NCBI GenBank assembly: GCA_018902795.1
Contig: JAHIQD010000013.1
Coordinates: 1-59,076 of the forward strand
Direction: 5' to 3'
DNA: 59,076 nucleotides
Origin: Bacteroidota bacterium
GTDB taxonomy: Bacteria; Bacteroidota; Bacteroidia; Flavobacteriales; Weeksellaceae
In this document: positions 42,139 to 50,420 of the stretch, in pieces
Numbering within the stretch: position 1 is the first letter of the stretch
How the letters are laid out: each line of letters starts with the position of its first letter
Made by a program: the position numbers and the translations under genes
Notes under the pieces: generated by a model
Databases searched by the model: none
What the model saw: the letters and a program-made list of their open reading frames with translations, nothing else
What the model was told of the DNA's origin: nothing

Positions 42139-43227
42139 ATGCATCATTTTCATCAGTTAAAAACGACCAAAGTAGCGAAGGAAACGAACGATTCCGTACA
42201 TATCGCTTTTGAAATACCCCAAAATTTAAGACATGAATTTTCTTTTAAACAGGGGCAATATCTCAACGTGAGATTTGTTTTTGGGGATGAAGATCTGCGT
42301 CGCTCCTATTCCATTGTAAACGCTCCAACCGAAGGAAATGCTGAACTTGAAATCCTTGTAAAGCATTTGGAAGACGGCAAAGTTTCCAGTTATCTGAATA
42401 ACAGTTTAAAAGTAGGCGATACCGTTGAAGTGCTTGCGCCTATGGGGCATTTCTTTACCAATTACCACTCATCTAACGAAAAAACCTATGTTGGACTTGC
42501 AGCAGGAAGCGGAATTTCTCCGGTTTTATCCAACTTAAAAGAAGCACTTTATCAGGAACCAAAAAGTAAGGCGTACTTGTTCTTCAGCAATAAAAGCCTC
42601 AATGATATTATTTTCAAAAAAGAAATCGATGCGCTGGTTGACAAATTCGAGGGAAGATTACAGGTAATCTATCTTCTTTCCCGCGAAAAACATTTTGAAG
42701 ACGAACTTTTTGAAGGAAGAATTTCGGCAGAAAAATTAGATATTTTATTTAACCGTTTTACTGAAATCCCTGCGCAGGAAGCCACCTATTTTATCTGTGG
42801 CCCCTCTGAAATGATTAAAGGCATCGCGGAATTTCTGAAAAAAGACAAAAAAGTGCCGTCGCTGCAGATCATGTATGAATATTATGCAGCTCCGGATGAT
42901 GACGAAAACTCAGAAATGAGCGACGAATTCAAAGCGATTCCCAATTTGGAAAGTATGGTGACCCTGATTATTGATGATGACGAATATTCTTTCCATCTTA
43001 ATTCAAAGAAAAAAAGCATTCTGGATCAGGCATTGAATGACAAACTTCCGGTTCCTTTTGCCTGCAAAGGCGGCGTTTGCTGCACGTGTAAAGCACAGGT
43101 GATGGAAGGCGAAGTATTTATGGAAAAAAATTTCGCCCTTACCGAAGACGAAGTGGCAAGAGGATTTGTACTCACCTGCCAATGCCACCCGACTACGAAT
43201 GTGGTGATGCTTAATTATGATGTTTAA
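42139..43227 (+). CDS. paaE: Ferredoxin-reductase subunit of a phenylacetyl-CoA epoxidase (PaaE-like)
   Basis: The 362-residue flavoprotein reductase has an FAD domain (RRSYSIVNAP, about 58-68), an NAD-binding domain (GLAAGSGISPVLSNLKEAL, later FICGPSEMIKG) and a C-terminal plant-type 2Fe-2S ferredoxin domain. The ferredoxin cysteines are C309, C314, C317 and C347. PaaE passes electrons from NAD(P)H to the PaaA di-iron oxygenase that epoxidises phenylacetyl-CoA. The co-located paaA supports the assignment, but paaB, paaC and paaD are absent here. By sequence alone a different two-component oxygenase reductase could look similar. Confidence 0.85.
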   Translation: MHHFHQLKTTKVAKETNDSVHIAFEIPQNLRHEFSFKQGQYLNVRFVFGDEDLRRSYSIVNAPTEGNAELEILVKHLEDGKVSSYLNNSLKVGDTVEVLAPMGHFFTNYHSSNEKTYVGLAAGSGISPVLSNLKEALYQEPKSKAYLFFSNKSLNDIIFKKEIDALVDKFEGRLQVIYLLSREKHFEDELFEGRISAEKLDILFNRFTEIPAQEATYFICGPSEMIKGIAEFLKKDKKVPSLQIMYEYYAAPDDDENSEMSDEFKAIPNLESMVTLIIDDDEYSFHLNSKKKSILDQALNDKLPVPFACKGGVCCTCKAQVMEGEVFMEKNFALTEDEVARGFVLTCQCHPTTNVVMLNYDV

Positions 43228-43276
43228 ACAAACCTTCCGGATTTTCTTTCCTTAGAAGGTTGAAAAATTTAAGATT

Positions 43277-43534
43277 ATGGCACAATGGAAATTTGCAAAA
43301 GCGATCAACGAAAATGAAGAGTTCAAGATTGAAGGAATAAATATCTGGAACCATTATTGGCACTGTGTTGACAAAAAAGTGGAAGTAATAGGCCCCGATC
43401 GGGGAAACACCTATTACTTCAAAGAATATCAGATTGACGGGAACGGCAAAACAATCAATTTTGTCGCAGGTGAATTTGCTGATTATCAAGTAGGCATTTA
43501 CCTAAAAGACGATTTAAGTGATACAAAACTCTGA
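43277..43534 (+). CDS. Unknown 85-residue protein in the paa operon
   Basis: This soluble acidic protein has no cysteine cluster, signal or membrane span. It is rich in aromatic residues (WKFAKAIN, NIWNHYWHC, YYFKEYQIDG, FADYQVGIYL), which suggests a small beta-rich fold. It is not PaaB, whose motifs are missing. The gene lies between paaE and paaA with gaps of 49 and 54 bp. Its role is unknown; a link to phenylacetate metabolism is inferred from position only. Confidence 0.6.
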   Translation: MAQWKFAKAINENEEFKIEGINIWNHYWHCVDKKVEVIGPDRGNTYYFKEYQIDGNGKTINFVAGEFADYQVGIYLKDDLSDTKL

Positions 43535-43588
43535 TTTAAAGACTTAATGAAATCAGAATAATTTAAAATTACGCGTTTGCGTTACGAT

Positions 43589-44539
43589 ATGGAACATTTA
43601 GAAAAATTTTTAGAATACGTTCAGGCGGAAAATAAGGTAGAACCGAAAGATGTAATGCCCGATGATTACAGAAAATTATTGGTTCGGCAGATTTCCCAGC
43701 ACGCCCATTCCGAAATCGTGGGGATGCTTCCAGAAGCCAACTGGATTACCAGAGCTCCGTCGCTTCGCAGAAAAATGGCGCTTTTAGCCAAAATTCAGGA
43801 TGAAGCCGGACATGGTTTGTATTTATATGCTGCAACTGAAACTTTAAATAACGGCGAAATCGCTGCTGACAGAGATTCTACTTACAATGATATGCTTTCA
43901 GGAAAGGCAAAATATTCCAGTATTTTCAATTATCCGGCGCTTTCTTGGGCCGACATTGGCGCGATTGGCTGGCTGGTTGACGGCGCTGCAATTATGAATC
44001 AGGTAATGCTGATGGGAAATTCTTACGGTCCCTATTCCCGAGCGATGGTGAGGATTTGCAAGGAAGAATCTTTCCACCAAAGACAGGGTTACGAAATTCT
44101 GATGACGCTTTGCCGCGGTACCAAAGAGCAGAAAGATTTGGCGCAGGAAGCACTGAACCGTTTCTGGTGGCCGGCTTTGATGATGTTCGGACCCAATGAT
44201 GAAGCTTCACCCAATTCCCAGAAATCAATGAACTACCGTGTTAAAAGAGAAAGCAATGATTCTTTAAGACAAAGGTTTGTGGATGTCACTGTTGGACAGG
44301 CTGAATTTTTAGGACTGAAAATACCTGACGACAATTTAAAATGGAATGAAGAAACCAAACATTATGATTTCGGCGAGTTACCATGGGATGAATTCATGGA
44401 AGTTTTGAAAGGCAACGGACCGTGCAATAAAAAACGCTTGGAAACCAAAAGACAGGCACAACGTGAACATTCCTGGGTTAAAGATGCGGCAATGGCTTTT
44501 GCGGAGAATGAAAGTTCTATAAAAAGCGCTTCCAATTAA
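43589..44539 (+). CDS. paaA: Phenylacetyl-CoA epoxidase catalytic subunit A
   Basis: The 316-residue di-iron oxygenase has the four-helix-bundle ligands: E42 (HAHSEIVG), E72 and H75 (KIQDEAGHG), and E160 and H163 (ICKEESFHQ). PaaA forms a heterocomplex with PaaC and PaaB and ring-epoxidises phenylacetyl-CoA with electrons from PaaE. I start at the ATG at 43589 (MEHLEKFLEYVQ); the TTG 12 bp upstream would add four residues. The next gene overlaps its TAA by 1 nt and is not paaB, so the canonical order A-B-C-D-E is broken. Confidence 0.9.
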   Translation: MEHLEKFLEYVQAENKVEPKDVMPDDYRKLLVRQISQHAHSEIVGMLPEANWITRAPSLRRKMALLAKIQDEAGHGLYLYAATETLNNGEIAADRDSTYNDMLSGKAKYSSIFNYPALSWADIGAIGWLVDGAAIMNQVMLMGNSYGPYSRAMVRICKEESFHQRQGYEILMTLCRGTKEQKDLAQEALNRFWWPALMMFGPNDEASPNSQKSMNYRVKRESNDSLRQRFVDVTVGQAEFLGLKIPDDNLKWNEETKHYDFGELPWDEFMEVLKGNGPCNKKRLETKRQAQREHSWVKDAAMAFAENESSIKSASN

Positions 44540-45453
44540 TGATCTGGCAAGGGCGTTTTGACGGCGAAGACCCACTTTACCACCGAATTTTTCAGAGAAT
44601 TTCTTTGGAAACCGATTACGATACGATTTCACCGAACGATTTCGTTTTACACGGCTTCGCAGTAGATGAAGGCGTGAGAAGAAACAAAGGAAGAACCGGG
44701 GCAAAAGACGCACCGGATATCATCAGGAAAAACACCGCTAATTTTCCGGTGGTCAACCCGGAATTTGTTTTAAAAGATTTCGGAAATATCTCCTGTGATG
44801 ATGGCGATTTAGAAAAATCACAGAATATGCTTGCACAAAGAATCTCAGAAGTTTTAAAAAGGAAAGGGAAATCTATCGTTTTTGGTGGTGGCCACGAAGT
44901 GATGTTTGCCCATTATTCCGGAATCAAAAAAGCATTTCCTGATCAAAAAATAGGAATCATCAATATTGACGCTCATTTTGACAACAGAGAACCTGAAGAA
45001 TCCGTCGGTGCAAGTTCCGGGACCGGTTTTTGGCAAATCGCTCAGGAAGGAAACATTCATTCACTTCATTTGGGAATTCAGAAAAATTCAAATACTTTAA
45101 AACTGTTTGATGTTGCCCATCAATACGGCATGAAATATATGCTGGCCGACGAACTTTTCTTTGAAAACCTTCCTGCCGTTTATCAAAAAATTGATGAGTT
45201 CATCGAAGATGCAGATATTATCTATCTCACCATCTGCATGGATGTTTTTAATGCTTCCATTGCACCCGGGGTTTCAGCAGCAGCTTACAACGGAATTTTC
45301 GCTGATTCACCTTTTCTGCACTACTTCCGCCATATTTTAAAATCAGAAAAATTAATAGCGATGGATATTGCTGAAGTGAATCCAACTTTTGATATTGCTG
45401 AAAAAACTGCAAGATTAGCCGCAAGCCTGGCAAATGAATGGTTCATTATTTGA
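44539..45453 (+). CDS. hutG: Formimidoylglutamase/arginase-family hydrolase (HutG-like)
   Basis: The 304-residue protein belongs to the ureohydrolase fold. Metal ligands visible are H119 (GGGHEVM), D144, H146 and D148 (NIDAHFDNRE) and D235 (TICMDVF). The first aspartate of the usual DxD pair (present as D209 in the window's SpeB) is replaced by C233, and another acid by N238. Its HutG-like N-terminus and the PGVSAAAYNG motif suggest formiminoglutamate hydrolysis in histidine breakdown. The start codon overlaps the stop of paaA by 1 nt, so it is translated from the paa transcript. The product of the enzyme fits nitrogen scavenging. Confidence 0.8.
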   Translation: MIWQGRFDGEDPLYHRIFQRISLETDYDTISPNDFVLHGFAVDEGVRRNKGRTGAKDAPDIIRKNTANFPVVNPEFVLKDFGNISCDDGDLEKSQNMLAQRISEVLKRKGKSIVFGGGHEVMFAHYSGIKKAFPDQKIGIINIDAHFDNREPEESVGASSGTGFWQIAQEGNIHSLHLGIQKNSNTLKLFDVAHQYGMKYMLADELFFENLPAVYQKIDEFIEDADIIYLTICMDVFNASIAPGVSAAAYNGIFADSPFLHYFRHILKSEKLIAMDIAEVNPTFDIAEKTARLAASLANEWFII

Positions 45454-45632
45454 TTCCAATCTACGGATTAATATTTGCCATACACTTATTAAGTAAAACA
45501 CAATCATTCCGTGTATCAACTAAATCTCAGAATCATCTAATAGTGAATACTATTGCGATAATTTGGGATGTTCCGAAGTTCAAAAACACGCAAACCGGGA
45601 ATCAAATTAAAACTTAATTATTATTAAAAAAA

Positions 45633-45662
45633 TTTCAATTCATAAAGAATTTTATATCTTTG
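45633..45662 (+). promoter_or_regulatory. Promoter of the acpP operon
   Basis: TTTC (45633-45636), an 18-bp spacer and TATCTTTG (45655-45662) fit the Bacteroidetes promoter. Transcription would start near 45667, about 28 nt before the acpP ATG. Confidence 0.75.
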
Positions 45663-45694
45663 CACCAATTAACAACTAATTAAAATAAATTACT

Positions 45695-45934
45695 ATGTCA
45701 GACATTGCATCAAGAGTAAAAGCTATTATCGCTGATAAACTCGACGTTGAGGAAACAGAAGTAACTCCAGAAGCAAGCTTCACAAACGATCTTGGAGCAG
45801 ATTCTTTGGATACTGTAGAATTAATCATGGAATTTGAAAAAGAATTCAACATTCAGATCCCAGATGATCAAGCAGAAAAAATTACAACTGTAGGTCACGC
45901 TATTACTTATATCGAAGAAGTAGTAAACAAATAA
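45695..45934 (+). CDS. acpP: Acyl carrier protein
   Basis: The 79-residue acidic protein carries the DSL motif LGADSLDTVELIM, in which S37 receives the 4'-phosphopantetheine arm. It carries growing acyl chains in type II fatty acid synthesis. It is the first gene of acpP-fabF-rnc-IPExxxVDY-pyk. It lies 241 bp past the hutG stop, with its own promoter at 45633-45662. High expression is expected from the strong TATCTTTG box. Family length is normal. Confidence 0.98.
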   Translation: MSDIASRVKAIIADKLDVEETEVTPEASFTNDLGADSLDTVELIMEFEKEFNIQIPDDQAEKITTVGHAITYIEEVVNK

Positions 45935-45966
45935 TATTCTATTAACAAAGAATCAAAGAAAAATTT

Positions 45967-47211
45967 ATGGAATTAAAAAGAGTAGTTGTTACCGGTTTCG
46001 GCGCTATTACGCCTATTGGAAATAATGCCAAAGATTACTGGGAAAACCTTGTAAAAGGTGAGAGCGGTGCCGCTCCTATTACTCTTTTTGATGCCTCAAA
46101 TTTTAAAACCAAATTCGCCTGCGAGGTAAAAAACTTCGATCCATTAGATCATTTCGATAAGAAAGAATCTAAAAAAATGGATAGAAACACTCAGTTAGGG
46201 ATCGTTGCAGCCAGAGAAGCCGTGGAACATTCCGGTATTCTGACCGCTGATATCGATAAAAACAGAGTTGGGGTAATTTGGGGTTCCGGAATTGGCGGTT
46301 TGGAAACTTTCGAAAAAGAAGTTCTGGGCTGGGCAAATACGGAGATCCCCCGTTTTAATCCGTTCTTTATTCCGAAAATGATTGCCGACATTACCGGAGG
46401 TCAGATTTCTATCGAATACGGATTCCACGGACCAAATTACACTACAGTTTCTGCCTGTGCTTCATCTGCCAATGCGCTTATTGATGCAAAAATGCTGATC
46501 CAGTTAGGAAAAGCAGATATCATCGTGGCCGGAGGTTCCGAAGCAGCAGTTACAGCAAGTGGCGTTGGCGGTTTTAATGCAATGATGGCTCTTTCCACCA
46601 GAAACGATGATCCTAAAACCGCTTCGAGACCTTTTGACAAGGACAGAGACGGATTTGTTCTCGGTGAAGGCGCAGGATCTATTATTCTTGAAGAATATGA
46701 GCATGCAGTGAAACGTGGTGCTACCATTTATGCCGAATTAAAAGGCGGTGGAATGAGTGCAGATGCGTATCACATGACCGCACCGCATCCTGAAGGATTA
46801 GGCGCATATCTCGTGATGAAAAACTGTCTTGAAGACGCGGGTGTAACGGCCGACGAAGTAGATCATATCAATATGCACGGTACTTCTACTCCATTGGGCG
46901 ACATTGCGGAATCTAATGCAATTTCCAAGTTACTGGGAGATCATGCTTTCGATATTCAGATCAACTCTACCAAATCAATGACCGGTCACCTTTTAGGTGC
47001 AGCTGGAGTTATTGAGGCTATTGCAGCATTGCACACGATCATTCACAATATCGTTCCACCTACCATCAATCATTTTACGGATGATGAAAAAATTGACAGC
47101 CGACTGAATTTTACTTTCCATCATGCGGTGGAAAAAGAAGTGAAAATCGCTATGAGTAATACTTTTGGCTTCGGTGGACACAATGCCTGTGTACTTTTCC
47201 AAAAAATCTAA
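45967..47211 (+). CDS. fabF: Beta-ketoacyl-ACP synthase II
   Basis: The 414-residue condensing enzyme elongates acyl-ACP with malonyl-ACP. The catalytic triad is present: C164 in VSACASSAN, a histidine in NMHGTSTPLGD and a histidine in SMTGHLLGAAG. The nucleophilic-elbow and gatekeeper regions (GFGGHNACV at the C-terminus) agree with FabF. It follows acpP after 32 bp, the common acpP-fabF pair. The order continues into rnc. Confidence 0.97.
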   Translation: MELKRVVVTGFGAITPIGNNAKDYWENLVKGESGAAPITLFDASNFKTKFACEVKNFDPLDHFDKKESKKMDRNTQLGIVAAREAVEHSGILTADIDKNRVGVIWGSGIGGLETFEKEVLGWANTEIPRFNPFFIPKMIADITGGQISIEYGFHGPNYTTVSACASSANALIDAKMLIQLGKADIIVAGGSEAAVTASGVGGFNAMMALSTRNDDPKTASRPFDKDRDGFVLGEGAGSIILEEYEHAVKRGATIYAELKGGGMSADAYHMTAPHPEGLGAYLVMKNCLEDAGVTADEVDHINMHGTSTPLGDIAESNAISKLLGDHAFDIQINSTKSMTGHLLGAAGVIEAIAALHTIIHNIVPPTINHFTDDEKIDSRLNFTFHHAVEKEVKIAMSNTFGFGGHNACVLFQKI

Positions 47212-47222
47212 GCAAAAAATCT

Positions 47223-47990
47223 ATGGAGTTAAAGAAATATTTTCCTAAATTCCTAGTCAACAGAAAAAAACACCTCTCGGAGAAAGATTATTTTTTAAGC
47301 AACGAAATTACCAAAATTACCGGTTGCAACATACAGAATATCAATCTTTACCGGGAAGCATTTTCTTTAAAAACATCCTCTAAAAAACAGGTTAAAAATT
47401 ACGAAAGACTTGAGTTTTTAGGTGACTCTGTTTTGGGGGCTATTATTTCGTGTCACCTTTTTTCAACGTATCCTCATGCGAATGAAGGTTACCTCACGCA
47501 GATGAAATCTAAAATCGTCAACCGTAAAAACCTTAATAAGTTGGGTGACGAACTTGCATTAACGAAATTTCTGCAGAATGACTCGCCTACCACCTTAAGC
47601 GAAAACATCGCAGGAAACCTCTTCGAAGCATTAATAGGAGCACTGTACCTTGATGTTGATTACGAAACCTGCAAGAAAGTGGTTTTGGAACGCCTTTTAA
47701 CGCCATCAGAAATCAATAAACTCGAAAATAAGATTGTGAGTTATAAAGGTTTACTGCTGGAGTGGAGCCAGAAAAAGAAAGTGGCCATCAGGTATGAAAC
47801 CCATGAAGAGATTCAGCCCAATAAAAACCTCGTATTTAGGAGTCATGTTTGGCTGGATGACGAAAAAATTTCCAATGCTGCGGAAACGTCGAAGAAAAAA
47901 GCTGAAGAAAAGGCAGCACAAAGAGCTTTTTATATCTTAAATAAAAAACAAAGCATCATTGAAAACTCAAAAGATACTGCTGGATATTGA
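47223..47990 (+). CDS. rnc: Ribonuclease III
   Basis: The 255-residue enzyme cleaves double-stranded RNA in rRNA processing and regulation. The RNase III domain has the signature YERLEFLGDSVLGAIISCHL (about 60-79) and the later acidic site NLFEALIGALYLDVD. The C-terminal double-stranded-RNA-binding domain covers about residues 175-245. It lies 11 bp after fabF and overlaps the next gene by 32 bp, so translation is coupled. Confidence 0.95.
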   Translation: MELKKYFPKFLVNRKKHLSEKDYFLSNEITKITGCNIQNINLYREAFSLKTSSKKQVKNYERLEFLGDSVLGAIISCHLFSTYPHANEGYLTQMKSKIVNRKNLNKLGDELALTKFLQNDSPTTLSENIAGNLFEALIGALYLDVDYETCKKVVLERLLTPSEINKLENKIVSYKGLLLEWSQKKKVAIRYETHEEIQPNKNLVFRSHVWLDDEKISNAAETSKKKAEEKAAQRAFYILNKKQSIIENSKDTAGY

Positions 47991-48432
47991 AGAACAGGAT
48001 GAAGAAATTACTTTAGGTCTGGTTCGTCTTGCGAAAGAAGTAGCCGATCACGAACTTTTTTTTCACATCAATTCCATCAACTCTTTTAATTTTTCGAGGA
48101 TTTCAGATTTTACTTTTGAAGGAAACCATTTCGATTATTTTTTTCCGAGATTTGAAGCTTTCCACACGGATTCCAAAATCTGCATTCACTTTATTGCCAA
48201 CAAATCTTCCCACAACATTCAGAAAAAAATTTCAACTGAACTGTTTTCGGGTGAGCATGAAACCAAATTTCTGCTCGAACATTTCCAGGACGTAGATTAT
48301 ATCATCAAAACATCGGAGCCATTTGACGATTTTTCCGTAATTTTGCTCCCGGAAAATATTGTGTTCAAAACACAGAATTTTTCCCTTAGCCCCCATGAGG
48401 AGCTTTATCAAATAATTCAATATTATGAATAA
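47959..48432 (+). CDS. IPExxxVDY-type flavobacterial protein
   Basis: The 157-residue acidic protein starts with TTG at 47959 (translated MKTQKILLDIEE), inside the end of rnc. The family name motif appears in the form LEHFQDVDYII near residue 113. The family is known mainly from Bacteroidetes; its function is unknown. Position between rnc and pyk is conserved in flavobacteria as far as I recall, and the ends overlap both neighbours (32 bp with rnc, 8 bp with pyk). No signal peptide or membrane span. Confidence 0.7.
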   Translation: MKTQKILLDIEEQDEEITLGLVRLAKEVADHELFFHINSINSFNFSRISDFTFEGNHFDYFFPRFEAFHTDSKICIHFIANKSSHNIQKKISTELFSGEHETKFLLEHFQDVDYIIKTSEPFDDFSVILLPENIVFKTQNFSLSPHEELYQIIQYYE

Positions 48433-49867
48433 ATATTTAAAAAAGACAAAAATTATTGCCACGCTGGGTCCGGCATCATCTGATAAAGAAACAATGCTGC
48501 AGCTGATCCAGGCAGGAGTAGATGTTTTCAGAATAAATTTTTCGCACGCTGATTACGATTTAGTTAAAAGAAATGTAGCGACGATCCGTGAACTTAATCA
48601 GGAATACGGTTTCTCAACAGGTATTTTGGGTGACCTACAAGGTCCTAAACTTCGCGTAGGTGTTGTAAAAGAAGGCTCTTACCTTAACCCTGGTGATATT
48701 TTAACATTCACCAACGAAAAAATTGAAGGAGATTCCACCCGCGTTTACATGACCTATCAGCAGTTTCCTCAGGATGTAAAAGCTGGGGAAAGAATTCTGA
48801 TTGATGACGGAAAACTCGTTCTCGAAGTTATAGAAACCAACAATATAGATATCGTAAAGGCCAAAACAATTCAAGGGGGACCATTGAGTTCTAAGAAAGG
48901 TGTTAACCTTCCGAATACCAATGTATCGCTGCCTGCGCTTACTGAAAAAGATATTGAAGATGCTAATTTCATGCTCGATTTGGATCTGGACTGGATCGCA
49001 CTGTCCTTCGTTCGTCATGCACAGGATATTATTGATCTGAAAGAGATTATTAAAAATCATCCAAATAAAACGAAAACTCCGATCATCGCTAAAATTGAAA
49101 AACCTGAAGGTGTAAAAAACATCGAACAGATTTTAATGGAATGCGACGGATTAATGGTTGCCAGAGGAGATCTTGGAGTGGAAGTTCCGATGGAAGAAGT
49201 TCCGGCCATCCAGAAAAACCTGGTAGAAATTGCAAGAAAATATTCTAAACCGGTAATTATTGCTACCCAGATGATGGAGACAATGATCAACAGTCTGACG
49301 CCGACAAGAGCAGAGGTAAATGACGTTGCCAACTCGGTACTGGACGGTGCTGATGCGGTAATGCTTTCCGGAGAAACTTCTGTAGGAAAATATCCGGTGG
49401 ATGTGGTGAAAAACATGTCGAAAATTGTAAAAAATATCGAGCAGACCCATTTCTATCAGAATAAAAACTCCCCTATTGAACACGAATTTAACTGTGTAGA
49501 TGAGCGTTTCATTACGAACAGAGTTTGTCTTGCCGCGGTAAGAATTGCAAAGTCTGCGAATGTAGAAGCGATCATTACGCTTACTTATTCCGGTTATACA
49601 GCTTTCCAGATTTCGGCGCACAGACCCAATTCAAACATCATCGTTTTCTCGTCGAACAAAAGAGTTCTCACGATGCTGAATTTACTTTGGGGCGTTCGTG
49701 CATTTCATTACGACATGCAGAAATCTACTGACGAGACCATTATTCAGGTGAATATGATGGCTCATACGAAGGGTTATGTTGAACAGGGCGATTTCGTGAT
49801 CAACCTCAACGCAACACCTGCCTATGAAGGCGGTAAAACCAATACTTTGAGATTAACGACGATTTAA
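48425..49867 (+). CDS. pyk: Pyruvate kinase
   Basis: The 480-residue glycolytic enzyme transfers phosphate from phosphoenolpyruvate to ADP. Signature motifs are TKIIATLGPAS near the N-terminus, the metal and substrate region PIIAKIEKPEGVKNI, VARGDLGVEVP, and the potassium-site ATQMMETMINSLTPTRAEVNDVANSVLDG. The C-terminal effector domain starts near residue 345. It starts 8 bp inside the preceding frame and ends the five-gene operon at the terminator at 49887-49913. Confidence 0.97.
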   Translation: MNKYLKKTKIIATLGPASSDKETMLQLIQAGVDVFRINFSHADYDLVKRNVATIRELNQEYGFSTGILGDLQGPKLRVGVVKEGSYLNPGDILTFTNEKIEGDSTRVYMTYQQFPQDVKAGERILIDDGKLVLEVIETNNIDIVKAKTIQGGPLSSKKGVNLPNTNVSLPALTEKDIEDANFMLDLDLDWIALSFVRHAQDIIDLKEIIKNHPNKTKTPIIAKIEKPEGVKNIEQILMECDGLMVARGDLGVEVPMEEVPAIQKNLVEIARKYSKPVIIATQMMETMINSLTPTRAEVNDVANSVLDGADAVMLSGETSVGKYPVDVVKNMSKIVKNIEQTHFYQNKNSPIEHEFNCVDERFITNRVCLAAVRIAKSANVEAIITLTYSGYTAFQISAHRPNSNIIVFSSNKRVLTMLNLLWGVRAFHYDMQKSTDETIIQVNMMAHTKGYVEQGDFVINLNATPAYEGGKTNTLRLTTI

Positions 49868-49886
49868 TCTGTTATTATAAAATATA

Positions 49887-49913
49887 AAAAGCCCGCCGAT
49901 ATGGCGGGCTTTT
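49887..49913 (+). terminator. Intrinsic terminator of the acpP-pyk operon
   Basis: The stem AAAAGCCCGCC / GGCGGGCTTTT is a strong GC hairpin with a 5-nt loop, 19 bp past the pyk stop. A-tract and T-tract are both present, so it may act in both directions. Confidence 0.92.
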
Positions 49914-49946
49914 CTATGTTTGGATGGTGACACATGGTGGATGACG

Positions 49947-50219
49947 TTCTTCACCTCAAATTTGAGGATAACGACCTCATTTTTGGGGTTCTCACCCTCA
50001 TTTTTGAGACTACCGACGTCAAATTTGGGGTCCCGGACCGCAAATTTGGGGTTTCGAACACCAACGTTTAGGTTCGGAACCACATTGTTTAGGTTGACGA
50101 CGTCAGTATTTAGGTCTTGAAGGCAAAATTTTAGGTTCTGGAGGTAAAACTTTAGGTTTCTAACTTAAAATTTTAGATTCCTCAAGTAAACATTTAGCTA
50201 TGGACGTAAAGTTTTACCT
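49947..50219. repeat. Tandem array, 13 units of exactly 21 bp
   Basis: Core ends fall at 49967, 49988, 50009, 50030, 50051, 50072, 50093, 50114, 50135, 50156, 50177 and 50198, always 21 bp apart; a more diverged 13th unit follows to about 50219. The first core is a perfect palindrome, CCTCAAATTTGAGG. Later cores drift to GTTTAGG and TTTTAGG. There are no spacers and no reading frame that matters. The array fills much of the gap between the pyk terminator and groEL. Confidence 0.85.
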
Positions 50220-50357
50220 CTATGCAAGCCACGCGAAAGGATTGACTTCGTCGAATTTGCATTTCGTACGGCAGCGGCGGATGCACATGTTTTAAAACGC
50301 ATGGTTTGTTAAATTAGCGGGCGGATTGCAACACACAACTTAAATAAAACCCACAAA

Positions 50358-50389
50358 AAAATCCGCTCAGAAAATTCTGAACGGATTTT
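50358..50389 (-). terminator. Intrinsic terminator of groEL
   Basis: Stem AAAATCCGCTCAGA / TCTGAACGGATTTT (one mismatch) with a T-run on the minus strand, about 30 bp past the groEL stop. Related to the sucC terminator in sequence. Confidence 0.85.
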
Positions 50390-50420
50390 ATTTATATTGG
50401 AATGCTTAGCAAAGACATTA

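Larger units (their letters stand above)
49914..50420. other. Gene-free 500 bp between pyk and groEL
   Basis: Holds the 21-bp array, about 130 bp of unstructured sequence (50220-50350) and the groEL terminator. No gene or RNA is recognisable. Confidence 0.6.

Noticed and set aside
43577..43588. Four-residue extension of PaaA from TTG
   Set aside because: An ATG follows 12 bp later and fits the family start.
45538..45553. Small AATAGT/ACTATT hairpin before acpP
   Set aside because: Only 6 bp of A/T-rich stem and no T-run; probably chance.
49947..50219. Array 2 as a CRISPR or protein-coding repeat
   Set aside because: No spacers, drifting units, and although 21 is a multiple of three no frame gives a plausible protein.
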